NCBI GenBank assembly: GCA_004356265.1
Contig: SMXK01000006.1
Coordinates: 1 to 14,825 of the forward strand
Direction of reading: 5' to 3'
DNA from: Bacteroidota bacterium
GTDB taxonomy: Bacteria; Bacteroidota; Rhodothermia; Rhodothermales; UBA10348
Length of the DNA: 14,825 nucleotides
How positions within the stretch are numbered: the first letter of the stretch is position 1; each line of letters begins with the position of its first letter. The notes beneath the pieces were generated by a model, which did not search any database, was not told the DNA's origin, and worked only from the letters and a program-made list of their open reading frames with translations. The position numbers and the translations under genes are program-made. Shown here in pieces: positions 7,292-14,825 of this stretch.

Positions 7292-8461
7292 ATGCATTCG
7301 AAAGACCTGAATGATTCTGGACTTGGAACCCGGTCGGTTCATGCCGGACAGCATGCGGATCCCGCAACCGGGGCTGTCATGACCCCTATATATCAGACTT
7401 CTACCTACGTTCAAGAGGCTCCGGGTGTTCATAAAGGATACGAATATTCTCGTGTGTCGAACCCGACACGGACGGCACTGGAGGAGGCGCTGGCCTTAAT
7501 GGAAGGGGCTGAGCACGGAATATGTTTTTCTTCGGGTGTTGCGGCAACAGATGCAATCGCCCGTTGCCTTCGTCCTGGCGATCATATTGTAGCTTCAAAT
7601 GACCTGTATGGCGGAACGTATCGCCTTTTTCGAGAGATTTTCGGACCGATGGGCATAGAGTCGTCGTTTGTTGACATGTCGGTTGCTGAAAACGTAGAGA
7701 AATCAATCACACCGAAGACACGACTCATCTGGATCGAAACACCTACAAACCCGCTGGTTCATCTAGTAGATATCGCCAGGCTTTCAGAAATCGCCCACGC
7801 TCGTGGGATAACTGTTGCAGTAGACAACACATTTGCGACCCCGATTTTGCAGCAGCCCTTAGCGCTTGGTGCGGACCTTGTTGTGCATTCGACTACAAAA
7901 TATATCGGAGGGCACTCGGATGTTATCGGTGGGGCTATCTGTACTAACAGCGAAGAATGGGCTGAAAAACTTCGGTTCCTGATTAAAAGTGCTGGCGCAG
8001 TTCCCGGACCGATGGATTGTTTTCTGACACTTCGAGGCATTAAAACGCTTCAAATAAGGATGTTACGCCACTGCGAAAATGCAGGTCGAATCGCCTCTTT
8101 CTTGGAAGCTCATCCTGCTGTGTCTGAAGTTTACTACCCAGGATTGGTGAATAATCCCGGACACGATCTGGCAAACAAACAGATGTCCGGATACGGAGGA
8201 ATGGTTTCTTTCCTTCTCACAGATGACCGAATGGAAAAGGCCGTGGCCGTCTTGAGCGGGATGCAGATTTTTCAGCTGGCTGAAAGTCTCGGTGGGGTTG
8301 AGAGTCTTATCAACCACCCGGCCACGATGACGCATGGAGCGATCCCGGCTGAAGAACGAAGGGCGGCAGGACTTCAGGACACGTTGATTCGCCTATCGGT
8401 TGGTATCGAAGACGCGGACGATTTGATCAAAGACCTGAGCCGCGTTCTGGACTCACTCTAA
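7292..8461 (+). CDS. Cystathionine gamma-synthase / gamma-lyase (PLP enzyme)
   Basis: This 389-residue cytosolic PLP enzyme of the Cys/Met metabolism family handles cystathionine, either making it from an activated homoserine and cysteine or cleaving it to cysteine. The PLP lysine is K203 in VVHSTTKYIGGHSD, the PLP-binding aspartate D178 in VAVDNTF, and the YEYSRVSNPTR segment (50-60) binds phosphate across the dimer. The SLGGVESLINHPATMTH motif (332-348) has E337, the residue shared by cystathionine synthases and gamma-lyases. G108 in DLYGGT replaces the Cys typical of methionine gamma-lyase, which argues against that activity. Synthase and lyase cannot be separated reliably from sequence alone. 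Start ATG 7292 begins just before the conserved GTRSVHAGQ motif. The gene lies 55 bp after a terminator, so it must have its own promoter. No SAM riboswitch fits in that gap. Confidence 0.93.
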   Translation: MHSKDLNDSGLGTRSVHAGQHADPATGAVMTPIYQTSTYVQEAPGVHKGYEYSRVSNPTRTALEEALALMEGAEHGICFSSGVAATDAIARCLRPGDHIVASNDLYGGTYRLFREIFGPMGIESSFVDMSVAENVEKSITPKTRLIWIETPTNPLVHLVDIARLSEIAHARGITVAVDNTFATPILQQPLALGADLVVHSTTKYIGGHSDVIGGAICTNSEEWAEKLRFLIKSAGAVPGPMDCFLTLRGIKTLQIRMLRHCENAGRIASFLEAHPAVSEVYYPGLVNNPGHDLANKQMSGYGGMVSFLLTDDRMEKAVAVLSGMQIFQLAESLGGVESLINHPATMTHGAIPAEERRAAGLQDTLIRLSVGIEDADDLIKDLSRVLDSL

Positions 8462-8500
8462 GTCGCTATTACTGGCGCAAGCCGTCCGCTGTCCGTCGGT

Positions 8501-8621
8501 TCGGTTCAGCGAATTGGCCCGCCTGCTCGGTTCAGCGAATTGGTCCGTCGGTTCGGTCCAGCGAATTGGTCCGCCTGCTCGGTTCAGCGAATTGGCCCGC
8601 CAGTTTGGTTCAGCGAACTCG
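8501..8621. repeat. 26-bp tandem repeat array between convergent genes
   Basis: Five copies of a 17-bp core, consensus TCGGTTCAGCGAATTGG, start at 8501, 8527, 8553, 8579 and 8605, an exact 26-bp period. The 9-bp linkers vary between two main types, cccgcctgc-like and tccgtcggt. The tccgtcggt type also precedes the first core at 8492. The fifth core is diverged (TTGGTTCAGCGAACTCG). The array fills most of the 174-bp gap between the cystathionine gene stop and the convergent E1 gene stop. No other terminator is visible there. Confidence 0.9.
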
Positions 8622-8635
8622 TAAATCCAGGAGTG

Positions 8636-10738
8636 TTAGTGAGCAGCCAGATTTCTGGCGGCAGTCAGAATTTTATCTTCGTCCGGTAGAACGGCGCGCT
8701 CCAGGTTATCAGCAAATCCTATCGGACAAAATGCTCCTGCCACTCGTCGAATGGGTGCGTCAAGATCATAAAATGCCTGATCAGCAATTTGTGCAGCGAT
8801 CTCAGCTCCAAAACCCACGAATTCGTGATCTTCATACACGATCAGGGCACGGTTCGTTTTGCGAACCGATGCAAGAATGGTCTCGGAGTCCAGCGGTACG
8901 ATCGTTCGGAGGTCGATGACTTCTACGGACACGCCCTCTTTTTCAAGCTGTCTTGCAGCTGACATTGATTTGTGGACCATCATCCCATATGTCACGATGG
9001 TCATATCGGTGCCCTCGCGGACAATTTTCGCTTTGCCAAATTCCAGCAGGTAATCCTGGTCAGGTTCAGGAGATCGAGCAGCGGCGGAGCGGTACAGGGC
9101 CTTGTGTTCCAAGAAAATCACAGGGTCTTCCATCCGAATCGCGGCCTTCAGTAATCCTTTCGCGTCCGCCGCATTGGACGGCATTGCGATCAGAAAACCA
9201 GGCATATGTCCGAAAATCGACTCAATATTCTGGGAGTGACACAACCCTCCGTGGATAAAGCCACCGATCGGGACACGAATGACCATCGGGCAGCCAAAGT
9301 CGCCGTTGGACCGGTACCTGTAGGAGGCCACCTGATTCCTTAACATCTGCATCGCCGGCCATATGTAATCGCCGAACTGGATCTCTACCACCGGTTTATA
9401 ACCGACTGAGGCAAGTCCGACAGCCGTTCCGATGATCGACGCTTCGGCCAATGGTGCATTGAAACATCTGTCTTTTCCGAATCGGTCCGTGAGGGTTCGT
9501 GTTGCGGTAAATACACCGCCTTTTCCCCCGGCGACGTCTTCTCCATAGACGATAATTTTCTCATTTCGCTCCATTTCTTCTTGGAGCGCATGGTTAATCG
9601 CGTCAACCAATACAATTGGCTCACCGGCAGGTTCGGTCGACTCGAACTCGAGACCCAGGTCTCCTTCGTAATACACATGTTCAAGCGCAGACTCTTGTGT
9701 AGGGTCGGGCTGTTCGATCGCCCAGTCTGAAGCTTGGTTGACGGCCACAAGTACCTCCTGTCTCATCGTGTCGACGATCTCTTCCGTCAGAATGCCGGCG
9801 TCAGTCAGCTGTCGTTCGAACAGAGCGATTGGATCTTCGTTCTTGTCGGCTTCTAATTCTTCCTCCGTGCGATACTTTGCGTGGTTGTCGGAAGAAGAGT
9901 GGGGCATAAGACGTACAACGTCAGCAACCAGGCATACCGGGCCTTCACCCGCACGTAATCGTTTCATCGCTGCTTTCGCGACCGCGTACGTTTGGAAAAA
10001 GTCGGTCCCATCAACCAGAGCGCGCTCCAGGCCTTCGTATCCTCGGGCCAATTTGTAGGCTGTGCCCCCGGCTGTCTGATCCCTGCTTGGTACCGAGATT
10101 GCATATTTATTATCCTGAACAAGAAACAGAACAGGCATTTTGCCACGTGCCGCCCAGTTCAATGCCTCGTGAAAGTCGCCCTGTGAGGTCGCACCATCAC
10201 CGCAAGAGCAGTACACATAGGCGTCTGTGTTGCCATCGCGCAGCAACCCCAGCCCAACACCAACAGCGGGCAGAAACTGCGATCCCACAGAGGAGGACAC
10301 GGTCAGGATGTTGCGTTCACGGTTTCCATAATGTTCTGACATCTGCCGGCCACCTGAATTCGGATCGGTAGCTTTCGCCAGATGCAGCAGCATGATTTCT
10401 TCTGCAGTGCCACCAAGCATCAGGTACATCATCAGGTCGCGGTAATACATACTGAACCAGTCGTGCCCAGGTTTAGACAGCAGTCCAATCGCTGCCTGCG
10501 CAGCTTCATGTCCGGCGCACCCGATGTGGAAAAAACCTTTGCCCTGCTTCAGAAGCGTAAGCATTTTTTCATCCAGACGACGAGACGTAAGCATTGTCCG
10601 GTAGACGTTTAATAACACCTCTGGATCGAAGTCAGAAGGCCCAATTGGCTCGACTTCGAAATCTGCTTCAAACGTCACCGTCTGGATCGTGTCTGCTTCC
10701 GCCATATTTTCAGTACCCGCCAAATCGCGGGTAGTCAT
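8636..10738 (-). CDS. Fused alpha/beta E1 of a 2-oxoacid dehydrogenase (branched-chain type)
   Basis: This 700-residue cytosolic ThDP enzyme carries both E1 subunits in one chain. E1 decarboxylates a 2-oxoacid, most likely branched-chain (2-oxoisovalerate), and transfers the acyl group to lipoyl-E2. The alpha half (about 38-345) has the ThDP motif starting GDGATSQGDFHEALNWA (180-196) and ending at N210 (VQDNKYAIS). It also has the loop VVRLMPHSSSDNHAKYR, where branched-chain E1 alphas have a His/Ser cluster. After a linker, the beta half (about 373-700) has YGEDVAGGKGGVF, NAPLAEASIIG and the H501 motif (GLCHSQNIES). Pyruvate cannot be excluded as a substrate. ATG 10738 is the first start and a second ATG is at codon 12. 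An AAGGAG lies 20 nt upstream of the first, too far for normal pairing. No E2 or E3 gene is present in the window. Confidence 0.92.
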   Translation of the reverse strand: MTTRDLAGTENMAEADTIQTVTFEADFEVEPIGPSDFDPEVLLNVYRTMLTSRRLDEKMLTLLKQGKGFFHIGCAGHEAAQAAIGLLSKPGHDWFSMYYRDLMMYLMLGGTAEEIMLLHLAKATDPNSGGRQMSEHYGNRERNILTVSSSVGSQFLPAVGVGLGLLRDGNTDAYVYCSCGDGATSQGDFHEALNWAARGKMPVLFLVQDNKYAISVPSRDQTAGGTAYKLARGYEGLERALVDGTDFFQTYAVAKAAMKRLRAGEGPVCLVADVVRLMPHSSSDNHAKYRTEEELEADKNEDPIALFERQLTDAGILTEEIVDTMRQEVLVAVNQASDWAIEQPDPTQESALEHVYYEGDLGLEFESTEPAGEPIVLVDAINHALQEEMERNEKIIVYGEDVAGGKGGVFTATRTLTDRFGKDRCFNAPLAEASIIGTAVGLASVGYKPVVEIQFGDYIWPAMQMLRNQVASYRYRSNGDFGCPMVIRVPIGGFIHGGLCHSQNIESIFGHMPGFLIAMPSNAADAKGLLKAAIRMEDPVIFLEHKALYRSAAARSPEPDQDYLLEFGKAKIVREGTDMTIVTYGMMVHKSMSAARQLEKEGVSVEVIDLRTIVPLDSETILASVRKTNRALIVYEDHEFVGFGAEIAAQIADQAFYDLDAPIRRVAGAFCPIGFADNLERAVLPDEDKILTAARNLAAH

Positions 10739-10915
10739 TGTTCTGGATGTGAATATCGCTCCTTCTTAACCTTCTATCTTACGCTCGACAGTACAAAATT
10801 GTTTGCGGTTTCCAGAGCTCCGAAAAGAGCGAGAGATGCAACAACCGTACCACGTAGGCGCAACCAGAGCAGATGTTCGACGCTAAATATCGTTCTGAAA
10901 ATCTTCGGAACCGGC

Positions 10916-12379
10916 TTACCGGGCGTCAGGATCGTCCGGGGCCTCTGCGAATGGCAATTCAAACCAGAAACGCGTCCCACGTCCGAGCGTGCTTTCTACA
11001 TGAATACTTTCCCCGTGAGCATGTAAGATCTGTTTAACGATACTCAGTCCAAGACCTGTGCCTCCACTTTTTCTTGATCTGTCGGGATCAACCCGGTGGA
11101 ATCGCTGGAAGATCTTTTCGCGATGCTCTTCCGGGATTCCTCTTCCAGTATCAACAACCTCAATTCTGACCTTGTCAAGGCGGCGTCTGAATCGGCACCG
11201 AACCGTGCCCTCGTCTGCATACGCAATCGCATTGTCTATCAGATTAATCAAAACCTGACGGATTCGACTTCTGTCCGCAATCACGAACACTGTAGCGTTT
11301 TCAACGATCAGATCAATCTTCTTCTTATTCGCTTTGGTAAACAGATACTCATAAACATCATCAGCGAGCTGACGCAGATCAAAAACACTCGTTTTAATCA
11401 GGTCTTCCCTGAACTCGAGCCGCGCAATCTCAATCAGGTCACTGAAAAGATTATTCAACCGTTCCAGGTTTGAGAGCCCTTTTTCAGCATATAAACGCCT
11501 TTGATCTGCAGACAGGGTGCTCGACGTCAGGGCTTCAAGATACCCGCCTATCGAAAAAATGGGATTGCGGACTTCGTGAGAAACATTTCCGATAAACTCA
11601 TTCTGTAACAACGCAAGACGTTCCAATTCGTCGATTTTTTCCTTAAACGCATCAGACATTTGGTTCAAACTTGCTGCAACGTCCTGAAACTCGGCAGACC
11701 TGGATACCACAATAATCTCCTCATCAAGGTCGCCCTCGCTGATGCTACGTGCGCTGTTGCGAATGGCCAATAGAGGCCGCGTAACTTGTTGTGCTGAGAT
11801 CCAACTTCCTATAAAAGCCAGTACCAGAGCGATTACCGTTGCAATCACCAACGTGATCTGCATCCCGTGAATCAAAATCAAAAGAGGCGGTGGGGAAATT
11901 CCAATCCTGATGATCTTATCTAACCCTTGCGCAGCGGCGAAAATCAGGTGGCCACCTTCCTCGTCTCGTTCAGCAAACCGTGGTTGGGAGCTGCTGGGAA
12001 ACTGCATTTCCTCACGTTCAAAAAGCAGTGAATCGGTATATGCTGTATTCCCTCGAGCGTCCAGCAAGACTTCCCCATCAACCACGATAGTAATGCGAAT
12101 GTCTGACAGCTGAGCAATCTGCCGGGCAACTCGAAGCTGATCGATGCGCTCATTTTCGCTTTCAATCTGTGTTGCAATCCGCGATAATTCCTGCCGCATC
12201 GTTTGCTCAAGTGCAACTTGAACTTGCACTTGCAATACGAATGTGATGTAAAGGCTTACTGCGACCACAGCCAGGCCTACGAAAAATAAAAACGTAAGCC
12301 CCATCCAAGTCTGGGTGGAGGCACGAGTCGGGATAATCAACCGTGCAAATCGGGAATACACCGATCGAATTCTAGCCAT
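10916..12379 (-). CDS. Sensor histidine kinase, PhoR-like
   Basis: This 487-residue inner-membrane kinase forms an operon with the regulator 39 bp upstream. TM1 is about residues 24-48 and the extracytoplasmic sensor region about 50-165, rich in charged and Gln residues, with no recognised fold. TM2 is about 166-195, and HAMP (about 197-250) holds RPLLAIRNSARSISEGDLDE. The HisKA box is GNVSHEVRNPI with H268; Asn at H+4 replaces the usual Thr and still fits the E-x-x-N phosphatase pattern. The ATPase boxes are intact: N-box LINLIDNAIAY (N379, N383), G1 DTGRGIP (D410), F box IFQRFHR and G2 GGTGLGLSI. Start ATG 12379 precedes a basic N-terminus. A small GC-rich hairpin (AGGC/GCCT) lies in the gap just after the regulator stop and may mark an intercistronic processing site. 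Confidence 0.94.
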   Translation of the reverse strand: MARIRSVYSRFARLIIPTRASTQTWMGLTFLFFVGLAVVAVSLYITFVLQVQVQVALEQTMRQELSRIATQIESENERIDQLRVARQIAQLSDIRITIVVDGEVLLDARGNTAYTDSLLFEREEMQFPSSSQPRFAERDEEGGHLIFAAAQGLDKIIRIGISPPPLLILIHGMQITLVIATVIALVLAFIGSWISAQQVTRPLLAIRNSARSISEGDLDEEIIVVSRSAEFQDVAASLNQMSDAFKEKIDELERLALLQNEFIGNVSHEVRNPIFSIGGYLEALTSSTLSADQRRLYAEKGLSNLERLNNLFSDLIEIARLEFREDLIKTSVFDLRQLADDVYEYLFTKANKKKIDLIVENATVFVIADRSRIRQVLINLIDNAIAYADEGTVRCRFRRRLDKVRIEVVDTGRGIPEEHREKIFQRFHRVDPDRSRKSGGTGLGLSIVKQILHAHGESIHVESTLGRGTRFWFELPFAEAPDDPDAR

Positions 12380-12418
12380 TTCATTACGCCCCGAGAAACG
12401 TTGTGAGGCGGAACTGCC

Positions 12419-13132
12419 TTATTCGCTTTTGGAGCTCTCGTCCCGGACGAACCGGTATCCGACACCGCGGACGGTCTGAATATTGTTAGCAAACGACCCC
12501 AGTTTTTCCCGGAGGTTCTTAATGTGCGCGTCCACAGTCCTTTCCGTCACCATCATCGCGTCTTTCCAGATCGTTTCAAGCAACTGTTGGCGCGTAAATG
12601 CTTTTCTCGGATGACGGACCAGGTATCGAACGAGTTCAAATTCAGTCAGCGTGAGACCAAGATCTTTTTCGTCAAGCGAAGCCCGATACTCGTCTTCAAA
12701 AATCGTCAGATTATCAACAATCAATGTCCGGCTTTCTTCGATTCCGGAACGGCGTAGTACAGCTTTAACGTGGGCCACGATCACCTGAGGCGAAACTGGC
12801 TTTGTCAGGTACGCGTCAGCACCCAGCATCAGGCCGCGAATCTGATCGTCTTCTTCGCTTTTCGCTGACAGAAAGATGATCGGGATCAATTCAGTTTCAA
12901 CACGCGAACGGAGACGCCGACATATTTCGTAACCATCCATCTCCGGGAGCATGATATCGAGTACAATCAGGTCAATATCGGGCGTGGCCATTTCCATCGC
13001 CTGATTTCCTGAATACGCTTTGTGCACATTAAATCCGGCTTCGGATAAAAAATGCCCGACGACTTCAACGATGTCCTCTTCGTCGTCAACTATTAGAATA
13101 TGTAACTCGGAGGGATTAAAGGTATTTGCCAT
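12419..13132 (-). CDS. OmpR/PhoB-family response regulator
   Basis: This 237-residue cytoplasmic DNA-binding regulator is the first gene of the second two-component operon, with its cognate kinase downstream. The receiver domain has D16-D17 in ILIVDDEED, phospho-acceptor D59 in LIVLDIMLPEMDG, switch residue S89 in FLSAKS and K111 in YLTKPVSP. The winged-helix domain (about 137-232) has LTLTEFELVRYLVRHP, RTVDAHIKNLREKLG and the terminal RGVGYRFV. ATG 13132 is supported by GGAAG at 13140-13144, 7 nt upstream, one of the best Shine-Dalgarno sites in the window. The leader holds three copies of a 7-bp element that can form alternative hairpins, so expression may be controlled there. It lies 136 bp after alanine racemase on the same strand. 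Confidence 0.95.
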   Translation of the reverse strand: MANTFNPSELHILIVDDEEDIVEVVGHFLSEAGFNVHKAYSGNQAMEMATPDIDLIVLDIMLPEMDGYEICRRLRSRVETELIPIIFLSAKSEEDDQIRGLMLGADAYLTKPVSPQVIVAHVKAVLRRSGIEESRTLIVDNLTIFEDEYRASLDEKDLGLTLTEFELVRYLVRHPRKAFTRQQLLETIWKDAMMVTERTVDAHIKNLREKLGSFANNIQTVRGVGYRFVRDESSKSE

Positions 13133-13142
13133 GATAGATCTT

Positions 13143-13200
13143 CCGACTCTCTTTTTCAGCGGGATTTCAGGTGTGGAGTCGGGGGGATATAAACCGACTC
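13143..13200 (-). promoter_or_regulatory. Three-arm leader with mutually exclusive hairpins before the response regulator
   Basis: On the minus strand the leader contains GAGTCGG (13200-13194, arm A), CCGACTC (13182-13176, arm B) and GAGTCGG (13149-13143, arm C). Arm B can pair perfectly with A (11-nt loop) or with C (26-nt loop), but not both. Arm C includes the first two bases of the GGAAG Shine-Dalgarno site, so B:C pairing would hide it and A:B pairing would free it. The same elements could instead be DNA binding sites for the regulator. An AT-rich -10-like box (TATATT, complement of 13209-13214) would place transcription start near arm A. Confidence 0.45.
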
Positions 13201-13268
13201 AGAGGGTTAATATACTACTTTCCCTGACACAACGTCGTGGTTCTGACTTTAGCGGTCGATTTGTTCAT

Positions 13269-14417
13269 TCATCGGGTGAAAATGCGCGGGACTCTTCCGC
13301 TCACTCCGCATACGATTTCATACGAGATAGTTTTCGACTTCTTGGCTACGTCAACTACGCTGTTTCCTCCCATTCCAAAGAGAATTACACTCTCTCCGGG
13401 CATTACGGAACGCTTTTCTGCCTCAGGTGAGCTTTCTTCGGTCAATGGGCCGAGGTCGATCATGAACATATCCATACACACGGTACCGACTATCGGGAAC
13501 GACTGCCCCCTCACAAAGACAGAACCCGTATTACTCAAATTACGGGGAAAGCCGTCGGCGTAACCGGCGGCCACGGTGGCGATTCTCGTCCTTCGAGGGG
13601 CTACCCAGGTTCGATTGTAAGAAATGGGAGTACCTGCGTCCACCGTTTTAACGTGTGTGATCTCAGATTCGAATGTCATCACCGGTAGAAAACCAGGGTC
13701 TGCGATGTCTGGTGGTAAATCGAGTAATCCATACAGCCCGACACCGACCCGCGCCGATGTTACAAACCCCGGCTCGATTCCTGACGGCACTGTAAAAATG
13801 GCGGTGCTGCTCGCGACATGAACTTCTTCAGGCCGAATTTTCAGCGACCGGACGCTTGTCTCAAACTTATTCCATTGTTCCTGTGCGAACGCCGAATCGG
13901 GTCCTCGCGTTGATGAAAAGTGTGTGGACACACCGACCAGCTTCAAGTTTGATTTGGCATCAATCCTTTGCAGGGCCTCGGTAAGCTCCGCACACTGGAT
14001 GCCCACGCGCCCCATTCCAGTATCCAGATGTAAATGAATACGTGTTTCAAGAACAGAATCGAACAGATCTATCGCTGACAATCCCGTTATCGTGGCATCC
14101 AGTCTATAGCTGTGATAGAGCGAAACCGTGGATGGACGTGGTGCCCCGAATACCAATATCGGACTCGTAATTCCGCCCGTCCGTAGTTCAATTCCCTCTG
14201 CAATCGTAGCTACGGCAAGAGATTGCATACCTTCGGACAACACCGTTTCAGAAACGGGAATCGCGCCGTGGCCATATGCATTGGCCTTAACGACGCCCAT
14301 TAACTTGATTCCGGGTGCGGCATCCTGAAACAGGCGCACGTTGTTTCGAAGGGCGGCCAGATCAATGGACGCAACGGTGGCGGGATGGTCCGACGGTTCG
14401 TGTCGCAGGTCATTCAT
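13269..14417 (-). CDS. alr: Alanine racemase
   Basis: This PLP enzyme interconverts L- and D-alanine (EC 5.1.1.1), giving D-alanine for peptidoglycan. It has 382 residues, close to the family norm. The N-terminal TIM barrel has the PLP lysine K44 in VVKANAYGHG, R137 in DTGMGRVG, THFSS (165-169) and SARVGVGLYG (221-230). The C-terminal beta domain has catalytic Y267 in ISYNRTW, GYADGFPR (285-292) and VGTVCMDMFMIDLG (310-323). All key residues are present. ATG 14417 is preferred over a TTG two codons upstream at 14423; no clear ribosome site is seen. It is divergent from the dihydroorotase gene. The following gene on this strand is a response regulator with its own leader, so they are probably separate transcription units. 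Confidence 0.96.
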   Translation of the reverse strand: MNDLRHEPSDHPATVASIDLAALRNNVRLFQDAAPGIKLMGVVKANAYGHGAIPVSETVLSEGMQSLAVATIAEGIELRTGGITSPILVFGAPRPSTVSLYHSYRLDATITGLSAIDLFDSVLETRIHLHLDTGMGRVGIQCAELTEALQRIDAKSNLKLVGVSTHFSSTRGPDSAFAQEQWNKFETSVRSLKIRPEEVHVASSTAIFTVPSGIEPGFVTSARVGVGLYGLLDLPPDIADPGFLPVMTFESEITHVKTVDAGTPISYNRTWVAPRRTRIATVAAGYADGFPRNLSNTGSVFVRGQSFPIVGTVCMDMFMIDLGPLTEESSPEAEKRSVMPGESVILFGMGGNSVVDVAKKSKTISYEIVCGVSGRVPRIFTR

Positions 14418-14452
14418 GGGCAAACTACTTGTGGAAAACGTGAATTAGGTTT

Positions 14453-14472
14453 CGCTGGTAACATTTCCAGCG
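14453..14472. promoter_or_regulatory. Perfect inverted repeat in the alr / dihydroorotase divergent gap
   Basis: CGCTGG (14453-14458) and CCAGCG (14467-14472) form a 6-bp perfect inverted repeat around an 8-bp AT-rich spacer. It sits about 35 bp from the alr start and 115 bp from the dihydroorotase start. An operator is plausible; there is no T-run on either side to suggest a terminator. TATCAGGA also occurs twice, 30 bp apart, at 14551 and 14581, just before the dihydroorotase start. The rest of the 170-bp gap shows nothing firm. Confidence 0.35.
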
Positions 14473-14587
14473 CCCAGAATGGTTTGCCTATGTACTTTGC
14501 AGGAGAGTTTCAGACGGGTATCGTAATTAGAGCGCGTGATACCACAAAGTTATCAGGACGTTCTGCAAGCACCCGAAATCTATCAGG

Positions 14588-14825
14588 ATGATGAATTCCA
14601 AACTCGAGAAAAACCTGTGTATCATGGGCGGGACCGTCCTGAATGTCGAAGATGGATCTGAAGATGTCGTTGACATTCGTATCCGGAATGGGAAAATCAC
14701 GGAAATCGGCGCCAATCTGGAAGCCGGCGATGATCCTGTTTTTGATGCCTCGGGAAAATGGATTTCGATTGGCTGGATGGATATGCACGTGCACCTTCGG
14801 GAGCCGGGCCAGGAACACAAAGAAA
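14588..14825 (+). CDS. pyrC: Dihydroorotase (class I type), N-terminal part
   Basis: This enzyme catalyses reversible cyclisation of carbamoyl-aspartate to dihydroorotate (EC 3.5.2.3) in pyrimidine synthesis. Only 79 codons are visible before the right edge. They cover the N-terminal beta domain (GGTVLNVEDG, IRIRNGKITEIG) and the first barrel strand with the metal-binding HxH: DMHVHLREPGQEHKE, H67 and H69, and R71, which fits the substrate-binding Arg. This HLREPG pattern is typical of dihydroorotase and less so of allantoinase or hydantoinase. The usual Pro-Gly before the barrel strand is Ile-Gly here (ISIGWMDMH). Two adjacent ATGs (14588 and 14591) are possible starts, with AGG directly before them. 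Confidence 0.87.
   Translation, partial: MMNSKLEKNLCIMGGTVLNVEDGSEDVVDIRIRNGKITEIGANLEAGDDPVFDASGKWISIGWMDMHVHLREPGQEHKE

Noticed and set aside
7292..8461. Methionine gamma-lyase
   Set aside because: The active-site Cys typical of that enzyme is Gly here (DLYGGT), and the Glu shared by cystathionine enzymes is present.
8501..8621. CRISPR array
   Set aside because: The linkers are only 9 bp and are themselves repeated; CRISPR spacers are longer and unique. No cas gene is present.
8566..8919. Plus-strand reading frame over the repeat array and the E1 gene end
   Set aside because: It lies antisense to well-conserved E1 coding sequence, has a low-complexity Arg/Gln/Ser composition and has no recognisable domain.
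10739..10915. Small gene or clear promoter between the E1 and kinase genes
   Set aside because: No open frame with coding character was found. TTGTAC and TAAGAT boxes occur but are only 9 nt apart, and the CCGG-CTTA-CCGG palindrome at the kinase stop is too short for a terminator.
14510..14820. Two minus-strand reading frames at the right edge
   Set aside because: Both are antisense to the dihydroorotase start, which shows the DMHVHLREPG motif on the plus strand.

Overview
The window looks like ordinary chromosomal housekeeping DNA of moderate GC from a free-living aerobic heterotroph. Most starts lack a good Shine-Dalgarno match, and TAnnTTTG-like promoter elements occur in two places. A fused alpha/beta 2-oxoacid dehydrogenase E1 sits among PhoB/PhoR-type regulators. 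Together these suggest the Bacteroidota/Rhodothermota/Balneolota side of the FCB group, but this is inference without any marker gene. No tRNA, rRNA, insertion sequence, phage gene or CRISPR array was seen.

Layout. At 1-197 (-) is the start of an exported protein cut by the window edge. At 381-2631 (+) is a two-component operon, an OmpR-type response regulator overlapping a membrane histidine kinase by 8 bp. At 2636-3156 (-) are a terminator and a small heat-shock protein (Hsp20). At 3367-5749 (-) are fumarylacetoacetase, the last step of tyrosine breakdown, and upstream of it a 330-residue protein of unknown function. A degenerate 15-bp repeat separates these two and overlaps the stop codon of the unknown gene. 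At 5949-7163 (+) is a TPR lipoprotein followed by a clear intrinsic terminator. At 7292-8461 (+) is a cystathionine gamma-synthase/lyase. At 8501-8621, in the convergent gap, is a 26-bp tandem repeat. At 8636-10738 (-) is a fused branched-chain-type 2-oxoacid dehydrogenase E1. At 10916-13132 (-) is a second two-component operon, regulator then kinase. At 13269-14417 (-) is alanine racemase. At 14588-14825 (+) is the start of dihydroorotase, cut by the right edge.

The genes cover envelope sensing (two kinase/regulator pairs), amino-acid metabolism (tyrosine, sulfur amino acids, branched-chain oxoacids, D-alanine), pyrimidine synthesis and proteostasis. They are arranged as short independent transcription units, not as one pathway cluster. 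The least explained parts are the unknown protein beside fumarylacetoacetase, the two unrelated tandem-repeat arrays hugging gene 3' ends, and a three-element alternative hairpin in the leader of the second response regulator whose last arm overlaps the Shine-Dalgarno site.
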